Shown: one piece after another, positions 1-14,500 of the stretch
Layout: the number at the start of each line of letters is the position of its first letter
Position numbering within the stretch: position 1 is the first letter of the stretch
Assembly: GCA_005281725.1 (NCBI GenBank)
Contig: SSBO01000009.1
Coordinates: 1,174,127-1,238,126 of the forward strand
DNA from: Wuchereria bancrofti
Lineage: Eukaryota > Nematoda > Chromadorea > Rhabditida > Onchocercidae
Direction: 5' to 3'
Length of the DNA stretch: 64,000 nt
Notes under the pieces: generated by a model
What the model was told of the DNA's origin: nothing
The model's database searches: none
Seen by the model: only the letters and a program-made list of their open reading frames with translations
Made by a program: the position numbers and the translations under genes

Positions 1-9
1 TTACATACG

Positions 10-58
10 TAAAAATTGTTCTGAACGTGTACGTATATCACGTTCAGAACAGTTTTTA
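10..58. repeat. Short perfect-like hairpin (inverted repeat)
   Basis: Two 19-base arms, aaaaattgttctgaacgtg and the reverse complement of cacgttcagaacagttttt, differ at one position and flank a loop of about nine bases (tacgtatat). The structure lies in non-coding DNA at the window edge. It could be a terminal piece of a small foldback element; the window does not show enough to decide. Confidence 0.7.
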
Positions 59-59
59 T

Positions 60-1080
60 CAAATTCAATATCAAATACATATGATATAAATTTATGCACA
101 TTCATATTATGAACATATTTTAGGATATTTAAAAATATTTTACATCAATTTTATGTCAAAGAAATTCATCTAAAATGCACACAGTTTATTATACAATTCA
201 AACAATTCCAACATTACTGAAAATTTGAAAAAAAAAAAAAAAAAAAAAGAAATGAAAAAGTTTAAAAGAAAAATAAAAAAAAAAAAGATAGGAAAAAAGA
301 ACGATCCACAAACTATATGGCTTATCGAATCAAACGAATTGTTAATGAAAAGCAAAATGGCGGAATAAGCATTTCAATATGAAAAAAAAAAAGGGCATGC
401 AAACAAAAATTACTTTTCCAACGACTTTATTGCCTTTTTCATTTTTGCTTTTTGCCTTTTTTTTTGTATTATATTTTAAGGAAGAAAGGGTAAAAGAGAA
501 GAAAAATTTATCGATCATTTTCTTTGATCTTAATATAAATATTTCATTCATGATCTATTCATTTGATCACTACTTATTTGTCAACTTTTTTATTCCAAAA
601 AAGTAAACAAACTGTTTATTGTAAAAGCATTTTGTTATATTATCAATTTATTATTAATTATTGATGGTGCTATTTGTGCAGTTTCACTTTATTGCTTTCT
701 ACTTTGTGTTTTCTACCGTACACTGTTATGTTATCTCATTTTTAAAAGTAATTTAATAATTTGATAAAGAATATCAGTTAGGTGACATTTCATAATATGT
801 TATTATGCTCGCAATAAACATTTTAAGACATCGATGGAAAAGTTTTTTCTCAAATCAATCAGTAAAACTGAAATATCACTGGCTTAAAAGATAGTTATCA
901 GAAAAATAAAAAAATTAAAATTCAACAGATCAACCAATAATATTTAATCTTTGATATTGCATTCATCCGAATGATTTCCCAAGATGATTTCAGGAATTGT
1001 GTTATATCAGTAATTACTTTTGCCATTTGTCAGGAAATTTACAAATTTTTAAAAATAAACGATGAAAAATTAAAATTTGC
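60..1080. other. Non-coding AT-rich stretch
   Basis: No exon with credible splice sites or protein-like composition was found. The stretch holds homopolymer A/T runs (for example 229-248) and only low-complexity open frames. It is probably upstream sequence or intron of the plus-strand gene that follows. Confidence 0.5.
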
Positions 1081-1086
1081 AGAGAA

Positions 1087-1209
1087 ATGTCGCTATTCAA
1101 TCAAATGAAACTTAGTGTCGCAAAAGCATTACAATTCAGTATTGATGGCAATATATTTGAGATTCCGGAATGTGCGGCACTAATGACAACTGATAAGATT
1201 TCCATTAAA
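1087..1209 (+). CDS. Possible first exon of the scramblase-like gene
   Basis: An ATG at 1087 opens a protein-like frame (MSLFNQMKLSVAKALQFS...) with a weak GT donor at 1210. The next secure exon (1671) needs two bases carried over, whereas this exon ends in phase 0, so either the donor or the acceptor differs or this is not part of the gene. It is placed here because strand, spacing and composition fit. Confidence 0.3.
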
Positions 1210-1670
1210 GTAGCTAATAACACTCAAATGTATTTATTTTGTGATCAATTTTTATTCTATCAAAATTAAATTTTAGAAATTACTAATATCAGAAAAAATC
1301 AAAAAGATACATTATGCATCCATTATCAGCCAACCAATTAAATAGCTGTTAATTAAATTGATGATGAATTAAAAAATTATGATATTATTGAGTAAGTAGA
1401 TGAATCACTTTTCAAACAATCAATTCCAAATGATATTTGCATGGAATTTAATTATAGAATACATTAGAATACATTGTATTCAAATAATTTAATAATTTTT
1501 TTTCAAGTTTTTGTTGAGATAATGTTTCAAAATTTTAATGAATTTATAAGTTAAAATTAACTGAAGTAAATTTGTGGAAAATGTTTTTTCTTTAATCATC
1601 AATTAATAATTTGCAATCTTTTATGTAATTTAATATTTACAACCATTAATTTTCTTTTTTTTTCATTTAG

Positions 1671-3258
1671 GATTAAAGCAACAGTGGATTTCATTGAACA
1701 TAATAATACAAATTTTAATATTCGTTTTCTGATACGAGATGAAAGGCGAAATAAGAAAACAATTATGTCTGCTAACCTCATATCTGGTACGGTATGTTAC
1801 TTCGTTCATTTCTGTAACATTATTGGTTTACGGTATAATTGATTTACAGTATGCTAGATAGACCAAAAATTAGAGAAGAAAAATAAAAAGAAAGAATTCC
1901 AATAATCTTTCTAATCTTTCTCATAGTTAAATTTAATTACACTTTTTAGAATACGATGATATTATAAGCTATTAAATTTCTTTTTTTAATTTAAAATTAA
2001 AAATTCAATGGAGAAAAATGAGTTTTTTTTGTTTCAAAATTACTTTTGTACATTCGAAAATGTAGAAAAATCATTAAATTTTGCTAATTTAAATTAAATT
2101 TTAAATTGATAGGCCATGGTTTTGAAGTAAAGAATGCAACTGGAGCACGAGTGATGAATATTAAGATACCCAACAATACTGCATCATCATCAATTGGCAA
2201 AATTGTTCATCCACTCAGTACTACAATTTATAAGGTAAAATACTAATTTCACTCATTGCTAATTTATGATTTAATTAATTAGAATTTCATTTTAAGCAAT
2301 AATTATTTTATCATTTTAAATCAATACAGGAAGTAATTTATTGTAATAATGTAATATAATTACCGTATTCAAACGCTTCATCATCTCATCTTCATTTATG
2401 ATTAACAAATTTCATTCAAAAAATCTTAAAATTATATCATATAACAAACAAATAATCAGGTGAGAATGGCTTACTTATCAGTAATGATAATTCAATAATT
2501 AATCGTTTTATTAAAGGTATTATATGATAATATGGAAACAAATAATTATCGTTTTCAAGTGCATCATTTATCATCAGATCAAACAGTAATTAATGTTGAA
2601 AAGGTACACTTTCTCTACCTTCAAAGATTATTAATAAATAAATGAATAATTTCTAGAATTTTAATGAGAACTCATTAATGAATTAATTGCATTATATTTC
2701 AATTGGCTTTCAAATAAGAATTTGTCATAGATGTTAATAATTTCATTGAGCAATTTCCGTGATAACAAAAAAAAAAAAAGAAAAATTATATATCACTGAT
2801 AAAATTTTAATCATTAATTATCTACAGATAGCTTTATCGGTATATCCAGTACTTAAAATGATTGGTTTACTAGAAACTGAATGTATCTATCGATTCAAAC
2901 GTATGGATGGCATTGAATTGGCACGAGTTTATCCTAAGATTGTCTTAAATGGAAGGACACTTATTTTAAAATATGAGTAAGTGTGAGTTTAATTCGAATA
3001 ATTTCAATTATAATTTTTTTTTTTTTGGGAATGAGAGAGAGTTTAAATCAAACTTTTGTGCTAATCTGTGCTAAAATATTATTTCAAAAAAAATTTTTTT
3101 TTTCAATTTACAGAATGATGCAAGTTGGAATGCAAATGCGTGCAGTAATCTTGGGTACAACATTAATGCTTGTTCTGCATGAAGTATATCCGGAAATCCG
3201 GGATGCATTGACTGCATCAACTGTAGGAAATGGATGTGATGCAGATAATATTATCTAA
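1671..3258 (+). CDS. Scramblase/LURP-one-like (tubby-type fold) protein, 5' end uncertain
   Basis: Five exons join in phase: 1671-1786, 2113-2234, 2517-2603, 2828-2975 and 3114-3258 (stop TAA). The join at 1786 uses a GTACGG donor, the only one that keeps the next exon open. The protein reads through a segment with GHGFEVKNATGARVMNIKI, then YRFKRMDGIELARVYPKI, and ends with a hydrophobic strand or helix (MRAVILGTTLMLVLHEVYPEI, split across this description) near the C-terminus. Alternating 'residue-G' beta hairpins followed by a terminal hydrophobic helix are typical of the tubby C-terminal-like superfamily that includes phospholipid scramblases and LURP-one-related proteins. This family call is inference from pattern only. 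An upstream open segment with an ATG at 1087-1209 may be exon 1, but its phase does not join cleanly. A polyadenylation-like AATAAA lies near 3441. Confidence 0.6.
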
Positions 3259-3299
3259 AGCTATGGAATATTGTTGCCATATTTAAATGCAAAATTAAA

Positions 3300-6200
3300 T
3301 TTTTCAAAAATTTGTCAAAAAAAATATGCAAAATCATTCTAATAGTTGCAGTTATGCTTGATTATTTCAAATTTATTTCACAATTTGCCGTTTGCATATG
3401 ATTGTTTGAACTTTCAATTTATATTTTTCTTTCATTCAATGAATAAAGTATTGTTTTAGTACATTAGCGTTTTTTTTTTTCTTTTTAAATATTCGAAGTT
3501 TTAGTATATTTAAGCTATTTAAAAAATTTTTAATAAATTCCAGTACATTTTAATTTTAGTTTTAAGTTACATTTCCATCGAAGAGATAACGTTTCAAATG
3601 AAAGGCATAACGGATATATGTAAAATTCAGGTTAGAAAGTTAGATAGCTAAGTTAGCGCCAGGTATAATAATTAAGTAACCAATTGATATTATTGCTATT
3701 AAATTGTTAATTCGGTAGAAAATATTTACAAAATGTTTACAAAAATATTCATTTAATATTTTTTTCCTGTAAAATTTTATTTTCTTTTTCGATCGATTAT
3801 CTTCAAGTGATAACTTTATAATTTCATAAAAATGCTTTTAAGTTAAATATTTGAGAAAAATATTAAAAATTGATTTTATATGATATTTTTCACCATAAAT
3901 ATCTATGGTTCATATTCGAAGATGATTCTCTGAAATCAAGTAGAAATTCCAATTTGAATTATTGAAAAATTTTAAATTTTTGTCCTTAGTGACACAAAAA
4001 AAAATTTTAATTTTATTTCTGTTTAATTCAACAAAATGTATTGTGTTGTATTTTTGGTCATTAAGGATAAAAAAGCTTCTCGAACGAAGTAAGTCGGTCT
4101 GCTAAATTTAAAAGATATTTAAAAATTAGTAAAGCAACAATATTAATAATAATGACATATGTTGATTAATTATGCATTTTGTCAAAATATTAAAATATCA
4201 TTTGGTGATTGTTGCAATATACTGAGATTTACCACTCAAATATGCTTGGATAATTAAGGAAGTTAATCGAAATGTACTTTTTATTAAAAAAAAAACCTTT
4301 ATTTTTGCAAATGCTCACAAAAGCTTAATTAAATTTTCGTTAATAATTTAAAGAATATCAAATATTATTAAAGGTAATTATAATGAAAGCTTGAATTAGA
4401 CATTTGAAGTTATATTCATAGCTTTAAATTCATACTTATCTCTTTCTGTAATTGCATCCATGTGTAGTCTTATTGGTCTCAATAATTTTTTGTAAAATTA
4501 AAACAAAAAATGTAAATTACATCCAAATATTTTACTTATGCGCTCAGTGTATGTTATGACTGGCGCAAAATTTCCTGATGATTCCAGCGGTTTTTATTTT
4601 TGCGATCAATAATTTATCGCTATTGTTAGTGATATTGCTAATTAGTAATTCCTAATTTCACATAGTGCGGCATTGCCTTGGGAATAAAAATGAGATTGTT
4701 GTTGACAAATGACTGAACACTGGGATATAGCAATAAATGAAGGAAAAAGGTAAATCAGGTGAGTAAGACAAAATTGGATAAAAAGAGAAGATATGTGTGG
4801 GAGTTTAAGCATTGACCCACAAAGCACCGGGATTCAAGTATTGACCTATAAAGTAGCGGGATTCAGGCATTGACCCATATAGCAACGGGCGGATGTATGA
4901 ATGCGGGAAAATTTCTAATAGCATATGATGAGAAGCTATAGAATTGTCGGGAATGCGAGGACATCAGAAAACCTGAAACACCATCAACGAAATTTCAAAT
5001 CGGTAAGAAACCGAAAATCATTGCATGATATGCGGAAATATTCTCACAATGTTTGAACTTGAAATATCACACAGGCTGACTCATATCGATGGAAAAATTG
5101 CACAATTGTTAGAAATGCGAGAAATTCTTTCAGTATGTCATATTTGAATTGAAAATTCAATTTAGAAATTTTAATTTTGGTAAAATTTTGGTAAGAAGTC
5201 TTATTAATAAGAAATATGAAATTTATCACTCAATTCACGAATATATGATAACAAATGAAATTGTTCATTTACAACTAATGTGTACTACAAAAGAGAAAAG
5301 AAACAGCTAGATGTAATTGCTCTTCCATTATTGCAGATGATATTTAACTAATTAATCAATTAATTTTTAATTCGAGATTTTCATTCAATTCCTCAATTAT
5401 TTAATAGGAAGAAATGAATTAGGAAGGTATATGAATTGACCATTCATATAAATCAAAGAATAGCTAAAAAAATTAACAAACTAAGATGATGCAAATTTTG
5501 TTACCATTCCATTTCTTCATTTAATTACTTTCAAATTAAAACGATGTAAATTTTGTTTTATACTTTTCCATTCAGAATTTTCAGTTATCCAACAGCATTG
5601 CAAATTGACTTTTATGATTGGCTACTTTGGCACAAAATATGTTTCGTTTTAATGAAGATTTAATTGAAACGATACTAGAAACTGATTAGAAAAATCAATA
5701 AATTGGCCGAAATTCTGAATTATGATAGATTATAAATTATTTGCCTTCCACAAGTGAAAAAGTATTTCTTTTTTTTTTTTGATACACGTCACCATGTTCA
5801 ACGTAAAAAGTTGAACTGAAATACCAGTAGACGTAGTTTAAATAACGACACTATATTATTTGCTAATTTACCCAGAGCTATACTACATTATCTGCTAATT
5901 TACCTGCTAATTTAAAGGCTATTTCATAAAATTCAAAAACTATTAAAATAAGCCAACACTAAAAGAATAAAAAGAAAGAAGTGTAATTTTACAACCTTCA
6001 AATTTCAAATGATCAACTATTTCTTCCCATGATACGGTGTAAAATTTTGATATCTTTCTAAATTTTATTGAAAGCAATGAAATGATATTGCAAAATTAAA
6101 TCGTTCTATTTGGCAATACCAGATACGACGGTAAAAAAAAAAGACAGAACAAATATGAGAAAAAAAATGAATTACTATGAATTTGACCTATGACCTATGA

Positions 6201-8550
6201 ATATATTAATTTCATAAGTCATCCATCCATTCACAGTCACATCCACCTTTCATCTTTTTCACATTCTTTTTAACATGCATAAGATCTGTTCTTCACTACA
6301 TTCAAGAAATGCAGCTGCATATATGCATGCATGTGAAAAGCAAGCATATGCATGCACAACAACGACAACAGAAAAAGAACCAACGACACAACCGGAAGTA
6401 GAATGAACAAAAATTTATGAGAAAAACCAGGAAAAAAACCAGAATGTTTATAAGGAATCTGAAAAGAATGTTCATTTCCTTTTGCATTCGTGTTTAGCAA
6501 AATTTCTGTTCCTATATTTTTAGACTTAATTATCATTTTCATAATAAAATATTGTCACAAAATGTAAGAATAAGAAAAAGATCTGTTGTCTAATCATAAG
6601 TCAACAAAATATTTTAAAGTATAGTTTCACGAATGCTTCATTACATTCAAAAAACAAAATAAGTCAGATGTAATAAGCAGACACCTATCAGTGAAGGAAA
6701 TGAAACAAGAAGAGTAGTGCAAACTACTTTCAATTACTTCCATAATTCCAACAACTGCAATTGACCGCAAAAATAAAAACTAAAAAACAACTTTAAATTA
6801 ACAAAGTTTCCAAGTACTACAGAAACAAATTTGAAATGAAACTAAAAAATTTTTTTTTGTTGAAAATCCATAGCTGAAAACATTTAGTAAAATAAATAAG
6901 TGATTTGATTTAAAGTGAAGAAATCACACGTGATGAAAAATACTTCCGGAATCTGATTTGCAACTTTAGCAGAACGTATTTAACCACATTGTAAACATAA
7001 TACGTCAGATATTGGAATTATAACTACATCTCTTCACCACATGTGATAACTTAGCATCTCGCTTACCAATTAAAAATTTTAAAAATTGAAAAAATTCCAA
7101 AGAAAAGCAGAAAATGATTCTCAGTACTAGATGATTACTTTATCATTTTGATTCTACTGAAGCATTCCTATCAACCTTTCATCACTAGAATTTTTTCTTA
7201 TGGTAAAGAGCAAAGAAAGATAGTAAAAGAAAGAAAACAAGAAAAAGAAGAAAGAAAGCTTTCACTTCTTTGTTTCAAATTACCCGAAACCTCATTGTTT
7301 ACATCATTCGACCAACATCAAACCAACTCTTTGCATTTTGGCTTTGCCCAAGAATAGTTTCAAATTCATCACCAGTAACGTTTGCGTCCAATTGTTGTTA
7401 ACGTTGTCCAACATTTTTTACCTGAAATTTACACGATAAAATGAATTTGAAATAAGGAGATACAATAATAAAAATTAACCAATATCGTCATCAATCGATC
7501 ATAAATTTGACAAACTTGAATTGCATTACGAAATGTCAATTCCAATCTGATTGTTTCGATCAAATGAAATTTCTTCACTTTAGAAGATTATAACAATTTA
7601 TCTTCAATTAAACAAAAACTTCGCTTAAATTGCAACATCCAAAAAACAATGATTTTATCTTCAATAATGATTAAAAAATCTCTTTTTTTTCTTGACTTTT
7701 AATAATTACAATTTAATTTGCTATTTTCTAAAGTTTACCAACGAATTGCTCGAGTTTGAGTGCTTCTTTTCCCACTCTTACCCTTATCATTATTTACAAC
7801 ACTTGCGCTATTAGAAGTTCACTGAATTGAAAATTAAAAAAAAAAAAAAACGGAAAAGGCAAAAGCAAAATACATGCATATAAATAAATGAAAAAAAAAA
7901 TATCCATATATATCTACTTAGTACATCTATTACTGATAGCCCACATGGCGTGTTCAACGTGTAATACGAAAAATGACTCAGACGCTAAAGGACAGAAAAT
8001 GGCACAAACATTTTTAAAACTCCCCTAAAAGAGAGAGCAGAAGTAAAGCCATAAGGTAAGGTAAAACAATTAGGATATAATTGCATCCAAAACGGTTAAC
8101 TTTATATCTTTTTATCAAATATTAAATCCATCTGCGAATGGCAAAGAAAAAAAAAAAGCATTCTGATATAAAAGCAAAGGAAAAATTGCAACGTGTATAT
8201 ACAATTTAATTAATCAATATCAACGAATTTATTCGCTTGACAAATCATCAATTAATCCAGCTATCATTTATAAATTAAAAGATCAAAGCTAATGATGAAG
8301 AAATTATATCAGTATGAATTTTTAACCAAAATGCAATATAGCTTGATACGTGATCATATTTATGGAAGTAAAGCGATTAAAAAAAAAATCGTACATGAGA
8401 GATCATTCCGGTTAAAGATGACAAATATTGAACATGCATTACCAAACCTAAAAATTTTAGAGTAAGATAAATTAGAGAAGGAAAGGAAAAAAAAAGTGTT
8501 CGTGCAAAAGCAAAAGCATAAAATTAAAGGTAAAAATAAAGGTTAATATG
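3300..8550. other. Long intergenic region without a recognised gene
   Basis: About 5.2 kb between the convergent ends of the scramblase-like gene and the RRBP1-like gene. I saw only short low-complexity open frames with no plausible splice partners. It contains a three-copy 29-base tandem repeat near 4.8 kb. Part of 7.4-8.55 kb may be 3' untranslated sequence of the minus-strand gene. Confidence 0.5.
4803..4890. repeat. 29-base tandem repeat, three degenerate copies
   Basis: Three head-to-tail copies of a unit like gattcaagtattgacc followed by tataaagtagcgg. The copies differ by a few substitutions and are richer in GC than the flanks. No coding frame runs through it. Confidence 0.7.
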
Positions 8551-8560
8551 TGCTAAAACA

Positions 8561-11500
8561 TTAAACATAAATGTCCAATTCATCATCATAACCATTCCTT
8601 ACCATTTCTGTACAATTTCCATTCGAATTATAATTAGCACCACCAAGATCATATGCGCTTCCATTTTTCATCTGTGATTCTGCTACCATTTCATTGTTGC
8701 TATGCTTTTTTTGCTGCCTATTCATTACTTCATAAATTTTAGATGCTTGAGAAACAAGTTCCAATTTTCGTTTGTACTCATTTTCTAGTTGCTTTTTGAG
8801 TTGCTGCAACTGAGTGAAAATGATTGGCCTACAAGCATGCATCCAATCACAAAAAAAAATAGAAGCTAACAACAAATTGGTAGTTTCACTGTAAAATGAT
8901 TTTTACTATCAAAAAGTAGATTAGAAGAATGGTTTGGTTTCACGTGTGCTCGAAGCATCAAGTTTCATATCTCATACTATGATATTATATACACTTCAAA
9001 AATATTTGTAGATTTTTTACAAAAAATAAAATTGAAAAAAAAAGAAATCAGTTAAAAGTAGCTACGCATTCATTCATCATCAACAATCCTAAGTTGTGAA
9101 GCAAAAATCAACAGTTATTCCAGGTTTTTGTAGCAAATGTGCCGTTGTTTTTGTTCATTGTTAATTTATTGAAGCATGCAAAAAGCTCTAAAGCATGCTA
9201 TAATTAAAGAAAGCAGAAAAACAAGAGAACAACAAAGATAGAGAACTCTGGAAGCCATACATGCAATTATTATTACATTGAACTTTTTAAAATTTTTATG
9301 TTATAACAATAGACTCAACTATACTTCATTACTGCAACACTTTTTTTATGTGAAGTTCCGGAAAAAAAGATCTGAAAAATTCGCTTTGCCAGATAAAAAT
9401 TATATAATAAGTGTAACAAACCTCATTTATTTCATGTCGTAAACGTGAAATTTCACTAAGATATACTTCTTCCTTCAAAATGGCTTCTTGCTCAATTGCA
9501 TCAATGTGAGAAGACTGTAAATGTATCCATAAAAAAGATTGACAAAGTAGTTACAACTCATTTTGCATTTTAATACACTACGGTATATGTATCAGGAACT
9601 TTCTACTGTATAATTTTAGTAATGGAAGAGATATATTCAAAAGAAGAATAATTACTATAAAACGTTAAAACAGTAAAATATCAATGACAATTTTTTTTAA
9701 ATGATCATACATTAATTATGACGAATCAAAACTTCACTTGAAAATCACATATGCCCTCCTCATTGTCATATATAAAAATCAACAAGCAATTTTACATTTT
9801 CTTTTTCTTTTATTACGAAAACTTACAAGGTTGGTAAGTGCTGATCGATACCTGCGATTACTTGCTTCCAGTTCCGCAACTTTCTTCAAATTCATCTTAT
9901 TTTCGCTCTCATCGTCTTCATTCATATTGATCTGCTTAAATGTATTATACATTTTTTTTTTCTATAAATCGATCAAAAAACTTTCAACGGCTTAATCACT
10001 CAACCATGTGCTGAAATTAGTGAATACCTACACTGATAGGAAGAGTTTATCCATTTAAATATTGAAAATAATGGTATTCCTTTCCTTATGCTTTTTTTTT
10101 TAACTCAGATTGTATGGATAATAAAATCACAAAACACCAGAAAATCATCCTTAAATTTTCTAACTTTTATAATTTCGTCCTTCATCACGTTTTCGACATC
10201 TTTCAACCATTTGAAGAACTGATCCATATCACAAATAACCGGTACACTTGGCAATTTTGTATTTTGCGGTGCAATTGCACAGAGAGTCTTGAATACATTA
10301 CAACAATGCTGTTGAAGTGCTTTCACATGATTTTTCTGTAGAAAAAAATATTATAATTATTAATTCAAGCTAAAGTCAATAAAATTTTTGATTTTTGAAA
10401 TAATTCGCATAATTCCCGTAAATTTCACTGAATCTTCAAAGTTTTGAAATGTTATTTCTATTCATCTATTTTCTATTATATTCAAATCAAACTATTTCAT
10501 TAGCTCTAAATTCACCTCTACTTCTTCCAAGTGTTTCTTGAAAATGGCTTCCTGTTGTTGCGAAATTTCTACAATTTTATAATTTACCTCACGTAATTCC
10601 TGAAATAAACCATCATATTACTCGAAAAGATAAAATTCCGGATTAACTTTTTGGAGAAATTTTACATGCATGTAAAGAGTAGCAGCTTAGCTCTTTTCAT
10701 GAAGTACTTTCAAAGCATATTTTTTTTTTTTTTTTTTTAATAGCAATATATGTTAAACTTCGATGGCATAATTAATTTTATCTTGCAAGAGCTAAATCAA
10801 ATAAAGTTTACTAAAATGTAAGATATACAACTGCTTCCCTTCATTCTATTTGCATGTATTTTGTTCAAAAAGTATTTTCCATGTATTTGCTGGGTCCAAT
10901 CAGTTTTCAACAATGACACAGGAAAGAGGGGAAAAAAGTTATAATTAGATTTCTAGATGGAAATATTTGACAAAGGATAGTTGGACCATTAAATAAAAGC
11001 CATAAATAAAAACCATAGTACATTCTGTACTGGCAATATATCATATTTTAATATTCATCTACAATATTTCTGATGTGATTGCACTAGTTAATAAAGTTTA
11101 ATTATTAACCTCGTTTTGCATTTTTAATTTGTTGATTTCTAAATTAATCTTGTCGTCACAAACCGCAACATTATCCTTTGTTGCCGACTGAACTTCGTTT
11201 TTTATCATCTGTAATCGAAATCGAAAAGATTCATAACAAGCATGCTCTATAAATTCAAAAAAGAAAAAAAAAATTGCATTTAATTGAAAAAATTTCAAAG
11301 ACCGAATCTTTTTAAATGCAAAGTTTGACTTTAATTAATCAGTTCTATTTAGTATTTATTATAAAACAAATAAATGGACAATTGGGTATATCAGAATAAT
11401 GTTAACATAAATAACGAAATAAATTATAAGATATGCAAATACTTCATTAGCTCAATATTAAGAGAATGTTTATGAAGAAATAAGAAAGAAAAGACCCACT

Positions 11501-14500
11501 GAAATGATCTATCTCATTGAGTTATTGATTTGCATATCACATAGGTTTACTCGATCTACACATATTCGTTAACTTTATATAGAGTTAAAAGTAGATTATT
11601 TCACTATTAATCTTAGTTCATTTGAAATGTTTGATGGGGTCATCAATGTGATTTTTATTGAAAAGTTTAAAATTAACAATAATGTAAAAAAAAAAAAAAC
11701 TGAAATTACTTACTTTCTCAAGCATACCATCATTATCATCACAAGAAGATACTAGTGTTTCTCTGCAAAGTACTTCCAGTTATAATATAATGAGGTGGAT
11801 AATCCATTGATAAATAAAAGAACGAACTGGAACATTCTAATCTTACCTTTATGAAGTGAAATACTAGATAACATAACTTACTATAAATATTTGTATAACT
11901 AGCTGAACTTTGTTACAATCAGTACTCCCACCTAAAATTACAACGCTTAAAAAAAACCTGATAACATATGAGTATGCAAGATTAATTAGCCAAGAAACCA
12001 ATGATTTACTTTTGCAACATAATGATCTTAAACCTGAAGTCCTCACTTATAGCTTTTAACAAATTATTAAATTTTAAAAACATAAATAAATATAAACCAA
12101 CTTTTATTAATCCAGAAAAATTTTCTTGTTTACCTTTTCATTTCAGCTTGCTTGTATTTTGCGATCTCCTCTTCCAAAGAGACAATACGATTTAGTTTTT
12201 TATTGTATTCGCTTTTAAATTCACTCAACTCTTTACGACACTTTGCAACTTCAGCTGTTTCTTTAGAAATGCTGAAAAAGGTAGCAATTAGAAAGGAAAG
12301 GCAACATTTTTCGATCTTTTGAGCTCTCATAGTCGCTGAGTACGGTATTCCAGTATGCTATTTCATTTTTAAGAAGCTGAACCGTTGGGTACTCCAGTGA
12401 TTAGTAATACTTTAAAGGAAGAGAGAAATTACTTACTCGACAGACATCTGCTTAATATATTTTTCCTTTTCTTCCTGCATACATCCTAATTCATTCTTCA
12501 GCTTGGTAATATCCTGAAACACAAGGATGTTATAGTCTAAAATGTAAATTTGCTATAAAAATTCCTTTAGAAAACAAAATTTCTTAAACCAGATAAAGAA
12601 AAACAAAGTTTTTTTGACCAAAAAATAAATTTTTCGAAATTCACAGCAAGTCAAATCTTGCTTTCAGATAGGATATTATTCTTTTCACTTTACATCCTTA
12701 CAATGAAATCAGCACAACCAGAAGAAACGGTCACATTAATCTTTTAAAGCAAGTTAACCGAGGTTATCATGAGAAAAAAATCACTTTATCATGGGCTTCC
12801 ATAATATCATGAAGCTGTTTTCGGTATTTTTCAACTTCCTTCGTTAATTCATCACAATTTGCATCACTCGTTGCAGTTGCGTTCTGCAGTGCTTCCAGTT
12901 TATTGCTTAACTGCAAAAACATCTTCAAATTAATGTTTTAACTAAGGAATAAAAGATTCGATATAGATAGATCAAAGTTTGGAAAGTACTGTTAAACAAT
13001 CAACCCATAGCATGTAAGGGCTTACTAACATGCACAAAAATTTACTCCAGCTGGGCAAATAAATTAACCGAAGGAAGCAAAATTTTGCTTTTTGGCTTAA
13101 AAGTTTTATAAAAAATGAATACAGATGGTAAAAGTAATTAATTCTTTACCTCTGCATTTGCAGTTTCCATTTCGGTCAATTTTTCGCTGTATGTAGCACA
13201 ATCATTCATATATCTCATGCGTTCTCGATTTGCATCCATAAGTTGCGCATTTAAAATATGAATTTGTTCGCAATGCTGTAAATATGAAAAACATTTTAAT
13301 AAATATTTCTTTCAAATATATTCAAAAATCATTTGGTAATTCAAAAGTGTCACTTTATGTTTTCTCTAAGCGGTTCAGAGCCTTTCCATTTACTCAGTGC
13401 TTTTTTATGCATTTATTTCATAATATCAACAGGGTACCCCAAACTTTCCTATTTACTTTAAACTGAGGGAATTAATCAAAGTGTTAATTGAATGTAGCAA
13501 TTGGAAAAAAAAAGTAAGTGTTTGATGAAAAAGTAATTCTTTTTAAATACATTCAAAAACAGAAAACTTTGGTTTATCAATATCACAAGAGAAAGATCAA
13601 AAATTGACTTTTTCTCGTTCCTGAACTGCTGTTTCTGCATTTCCTCTATGTTGCAACATTTCATCTCGAATCTCGGAAGTCACCATACTTAATTCTTCTG
13701 CCACTTTCATCGTGTTTTGCAATTTCATTTCAAGCGTATCACGTTCTGCTTTCTGAATAAGGAATGAATCAAATATCCCTACTCGAATATGCTATTGCCG
13801 CTTTCAAGTGATAAGAAGTTCATAATAAAAATGCATATTAAAAGATTCAAATGCAATATTGCATACAATATTCATTTTTAAAATTCAATATTTAATCCAT
13901 TTAACCATATTATTTGTTACCGAAATCATTTAAATAGAGATATAATTTCATAACAATTCAAATAGCCTTACTGCATTGCCTTCAACATCTTGCAAACGTT
14001 TCTCGAGTAAAGCATTCGTTTTGCTCAAATGTTCAATTTGGCAATCTTGATTCTTAAAAGAAAAAAATTTTTTTTGCAACCAATTTAAGCAATAATATGA
14101 AAAACCTAGTCAATAAAAAAGATTGTCCAGAAAATTCGAACAGAATACTTGGCTATAGTAGGGAAGTAGCAAGAAATCCAAAAGAATTGAATAAGGAAAA
14201 GACATATTTATGTTTCTCTACTAAATATTAAAACTATGAATCAAAAACCTACCTGAAGTAAGTTTTAACAGAACTATAAGATACACTATCTTTTTCCAGG
14301 ATTTAGAAAAATCCATGCCTGACATGCCACCAAAATTACTCAAGCCGAAGACAATAGAGGTGACAATGAGAGCAATAACATATGAATTGTTGTCAACCCC
14401 CGTCTTATGCTGTCCTCATCTGAATCATTTGTAAAACATCTCTAGGATACGTATAATAAATCCTACCTGTAATTCTTTTCTTATTTGTTGCAATGCTTGC

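Noticed and set aside
6270..6542. Minus-strand frame with hydrophobic, signal-like sequence
   Set aside because: Low-complexity composition, two overlapping frames open at once and no splice partner.
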